A DNA stretch of 9,767 nt from JAKBCQ01 sp021807585 (GTDB lineage: Bacteria; Planctomycetota; Planctomycetia; Isosphaerales; Isosphaeraceae): the NCBI GenBank assembly GCA_027325115.1, contig DAHWFG010000446.1, positions 1 to 9,767 of the forward strand, read 5' to 3'. The notes beneath the pieces were generated by a model. The model worked only from the letters and a program-made list of their open reading frames with translations, searched no databases and was not told the DNA's origin. Positions 7,697 through 9,767 of the stretch are shown piece after piece (the first letter of the stretch is position 1; each line of letters begins with the position of its first letter). The position numbers and the translations under genes were made by a program.

Positions 7697-7700
7697 CCTC
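7697..7700 (-). promoter_or_regulatory. Ribosome binding site of the permease-protease gene
   Basis: GAGG on the minus strand, eight bases before the ATG at 7688, fits a normal Shine-Dalgarno and fixes the start. Confidence 0.5.
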
Positions 7701-7794
7701 GAATTCCGCTTATCCCACGGTGTTCGTCCGCTCGGTATCGATCGTCACCCCGACCGCCGAGATCGCTTGTCGATTCGTACGCCTTGATCGCCGA

Positions 7795-8562
7795 TCAATA
7801 CACGCTCTCGGAGGGACTGGTGACACCCCCCCCGCGCTCGACCAACTTGAAAAAAAGATCCTCAAGATCCGAACTCTCATACCGATCGAGCAGCTCACCA
7901 ACTCCCCCCGAAGCCTGAATCCGCCCTCGATGTAAAATCGCCACGCGTGAACATAACTTTTGAACCTCGTGCATCGCGTGCGTCGAAAAGATGATCGTCT
8001 TGCCCTGCGCTCGCAATTCCTCAATCTTTTGCAACACCACCCGCACCACCAAAATATCAAGACCCGATGTCGGCTCGTCAAAAATGAGCACGGGGGGATC
8101 GTGGACGATCGTTCGAGCAATCGACACCTTCTGCTTCATCCCGGTCGACATCTTCGAACCCAGTACGTCGCGAAAGTCGTTCATCTTCAGCCAGTCGAAA
8201 ATCGTCTCCATCCGCTCGCGAAGCTCATCCGATTCCATCCCGTAAAGCTTGCCGTAATATTCCACCAACTCCCACGCCGACATCCGGTCGTAAATCCCCG
8301 TCCCCGCCGACATATAGCCGATATGAGACCGAACCGCCGCGGGGTTGTACAACACATTGTAGCCCGCGACAAAAGCCGTCCCCGAGGTCGGTCGCAACAC
8401 GGTGCTCAACATCCGGAGCGTCGTCGTCTTGCCCGCTCCGTTGGGACCGAGCAGGCCGAAGATCATCCCCGGAAGGCACTCGAAGCTCACGTCCTCGACC
8501 GCGGGGATCCAGCCCTTTCGATAATTGAAATACGACTTGCAAAGCCGTTCGGCGATGATCAC
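7795..8562 (-). CDS. NatA-like ABC transporter ATP-binding protein
   Basis: This is the cytoplasmic nucleotide-binding subunit that drives the downstream ABC-2 permease. The 255-residue protein has Walker A GPNGAGKTT (39-47), the signature STGMKQKVSIA (139-149, in place of LSGGQ), Walker B VLIFDEPTSGLD (158-169, catalytic Glu163) and the H-loop His195 in STHAM. The Q-loop region reads YMSAGTGIYDR (83-93) with no Gln, which I recall as a trait of the NatA group rather than a defect. NatA/NatB of Bacillus subtilis exports sodium, but that substrate should not be assumed here. The start is GTG at 8562: an in-frame stop lies 22 codons upstream with no ATG, GTG or TTG between, and only a weak GAG precedes it. 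A run of eight G residues (7826-7833) lies near the C-terminus. The stop is 106 bases before the permease start. Together the two genes form a transporter operon. Confidence 0.93.
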   Translation of the reverse strand: MIIAERLCKSYFNYRKGWIPAVEDVSFECLPGMIFGLLGPNGAGKTTTLRMLSTVLRPTSGTAFVAGYNVLYNPAAVRSHIGYMSAGTGIYDRMSAWELVEYYGKLYGMESDELRERMETIFDWLKMNDFRDVLGSKMSTGMKQKVSIARTIVHDPPVLIFDEPTSGLDILVVRVVLQKIEELRAQGKTIIFSTHAMHEVQKLCSRVAILHRGRIQASGGVGELLDRYESSDLEDLFFKLVERGGGVTSPSESVY

Positions 8563-8635
8563 GCGTGCGCTCGCTTCCGCCGGAACAATCGGTCCGAACG
8601 CCTCGTCGGACGGTCCGATCGAGCCTCATGCATTG

Positions 8636-8644
8636 AGAATAGCA
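8636..8644 (-). promoter_or_regulatory. Candidate extended -10 promoter for natA
   Basis: On the minus strand TGC-TATTCT (8644-8636) has the TGn extension and four of six -10 consensus bases. No good -35 is seen at the right distance, as expected for an extended -10 promoter. It would start transcription about 65 bases before the natA GTG. It lies in the 184-base gap after the GGT-like gene (8563-8746), which otherwise holds only a 5-bp hairpin (8653-8665) and no clear terminator. Confidence 0.28.
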
Positions 8645-8746
8645 CCATTTACGTCGCGAAGCGACTCGACTTGCGCGAAACGCCGGCGAAATCCCCGATT
8701 CAAAGAGGATTCACAGTTCAGATCTCTTCGCTCGAAAAAGCTCCCT

Positions 8747-9767
8747 TCAATACGCCGCGGCGTGACGCCGCGCCGCGGGATCGCCCGCGGCTTCCATATA
8801 TCTCATATTCCCCCGAAGTCCAATTCTTAACATCGTCGGCGCCGCAGCCATCGGCGGCTTGTGCAACGTCACCACATGCCCCTTAGCCTTGAGCGCCGAT
8901 ACGATTTCAGGATCAAAACTTTCATAAAGCTTCAAGCTCGCCAATTTGGGAGGCGTTTGAGAGAACGATCCCACCATATGATCGGTAAGAAATCGTCGCG
9001 ATCGGACCGATTCGTCGACGTCCTTTCCCACAATCAAACTATTGATTAACAATTGAAATGTTACTTGATCTTGATTATCACCTCCCGCCACGCTGATCGC
9101 CGTCACCGAGCCCGATTCATCCGCGGCGATCGTCGGCGAAAGAGTGATCCTCGGCCGCTTTCCCGGCTCGATGCAATTGGGATGTCCCTCCCAGATGTTG
9201 AAACTTTGAAGTCTCGATCCCAGCCAAACTCCCGTTTTTCCCGCGACGACTCCCGACCAGCCGCTCGGAGTCGCAGCGACGACGTTTCCGTCTTTATCGG
9301 CGGTCAAACACGTCGTCGTATCGTTCGACGCCGCGTCTTTGCCCGATCGAAGCAGGATCTTCGCTCGCTGTTCATCAAGTAAAGCTTTGCCGTGGAGAGG
9401 ATCTCCCGGCCGCTGGACGAGCGAAGCGTGATCGAGATCGATCAACTTCGCGCGACCGCGAGCGTATTCGCGAGTAAGCAATTGTTCAAGCGGAACTTCG
9501 GCGAAAAGCGGATCCGCGTAATACGCGTCGCGATCCGCAAGCGCGAGTTTGAGAGCCTCGACCGAAAAATGAACCAAATCCGCGGATTCAACCGGTCCTT
9601 TTGGAATGGTAAATGGACCGTCCGAACTAGTTATTGAAAATTTCATCGAAAAACATTCGACGATATTGAGCGCCTCGAGCAAAGCCGGCCCTTGCGACCA
9701 CGCGCCGCATTTAAAGACTTGATATTCTCTAAAATTCGTTGAAATGGGACGTTCAATTCGCGTTATG
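8747..9767 (-). CDS. Gamma-glutamyltransferase-family Ntn-hydrolase (C-terminal part, cut by the window edge)
   Basis: GGT-family proteins are autoprocessed N-terminal nucleophile hydrolases, often exported, acting on glutathione or other gamma-glutamyl or amide substrates. The reading frame is open to the right edge: the visible 339 residues begin 28 codons before the TTG at 9682 and include the family motif CGAWSQGPALLEALNIVE (20-37). Next come VEALKLALADRDAYYADP (69-86), the cleavage/nucleophile region NDTTTCLTADKDGNVV (148-163, probable catalytic Thr150), GHPNCIEPGKRPRITLSPTI (194-213) and VAGGDNQDQV (226-235). It ends DPAARRHAAAY. Full-length members have about 520-580 residues, so roughly 200 N-terminal residues, including any signal peptide, lie outside. 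The SS of the classical GKRPLSSMSPT motif is IT here, and GGDNQDQ replaces GGSRI. This places it in a divergent GGT-like subfamily, so true glutathione activity is uncertain. The gene ends 184 bases before natA. Confidence 0.92.
   Translation of the reverse strand, partial: ITRIERPISTNFREYQVFKCGAWSQGPALLEALNIVECFSMKFSITSSDGPFTIPKGPVESADLVHFSVEALKLALADRDAYYADPLFAEVPLEQLLTREYARGRAKLIDLDHASLVQRPGDPLHGKALLDEQRAKILLRSGKDAASNDTTTCLTADKDGNVVAATPSGWSGVVAGKTGVWLGSRLQSFNIWEGHPNCIEPGKRPRITLSPTIAADESGSVTAISVAGGDNQDQVTFQLLINSLIVGKDVDESVRSRRFLTDHMVGSFSQTPPKLASLKLYESFDPEIVSALKAKGHVVTLHKPPMAAAPTMLRIGLRGNMRYMEAAGDPAARRHAAAY

Noticed and set aside
8653..8665. Hairpin GTCGC-GAA-GCGAC in the GGT-natA gap
   Set aside because: It has a 5-bp stem with no T-run, too weak to call as a terminator and no sign of a regulatory role.
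7960..8886. 308-codon plus-strand open frame across natA and the natA-GGT gap
   Set aside because: It is antisense to the well-supported ABC ATPase and the end of the GGT-like gene, with low-complexity basic composition and no family features.

Overview
The window reads as a piece of a bacterial chromosome, most likely from the phylum Planctomycetota. That is an inference from gene architecture: a NatB-type ABC permease fused to a CPBP protease, and a PurL carrying two PurS-like modules at its N-terminus. Base composition is moderately GC-rich. All seven genes lie on the minus strand, so transcription runs from the right edge to the left edge. There are no RNA genes, mobile elements or CRISPR arrays, and no gene-free stretch exceeds about 200 bases.

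In transcription order from the right edge: (1) the C-terminal two-thirds of a gamma-glutamyltransferase-family Ntn-hydrolase, cut by the window end; (2) a NatA-like ABC ATPase with a GTG start; (3) its partner, a NatB-like ABC-2 permease with a C-terminal CPBP (CAAX-protease-like) domain; (4) a TyrA-family prephenate/arogenate dehydrogenase; (5) a 978-residue PurL; (6) a NYN-domain (PIN-like) putative ribonuclease; (7) the N-terminal 108 residues of PurQ, cut by the left edge.

Two functional groups stand out. natA and the permease-protease gene form an export module in which the protease is covalently joined to the transporter. purL and purQ encode the synthetase and glutaminase of formylglycinamidine ribonucleotide (FGAM) synthase, the fourth step of de novo purine synthesis. 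The usual third subunit, PurS, appears as two tandem modules inside PurL. The NYN gene sits between purL and purQ. tyrA and the GGT-like gene have no evident link to these groups.

Nothing here is clearly a new system. The points most worth checking are the NYN gene inside the purL-purQ pair, the PurS-PurS-PurL fusion, the permease-protease fusion, the altered active-site region of the GGT-like enzyme, short inverted repeats just upstream of purQ, and a strong excess of the palindrome CGATCG across the window.
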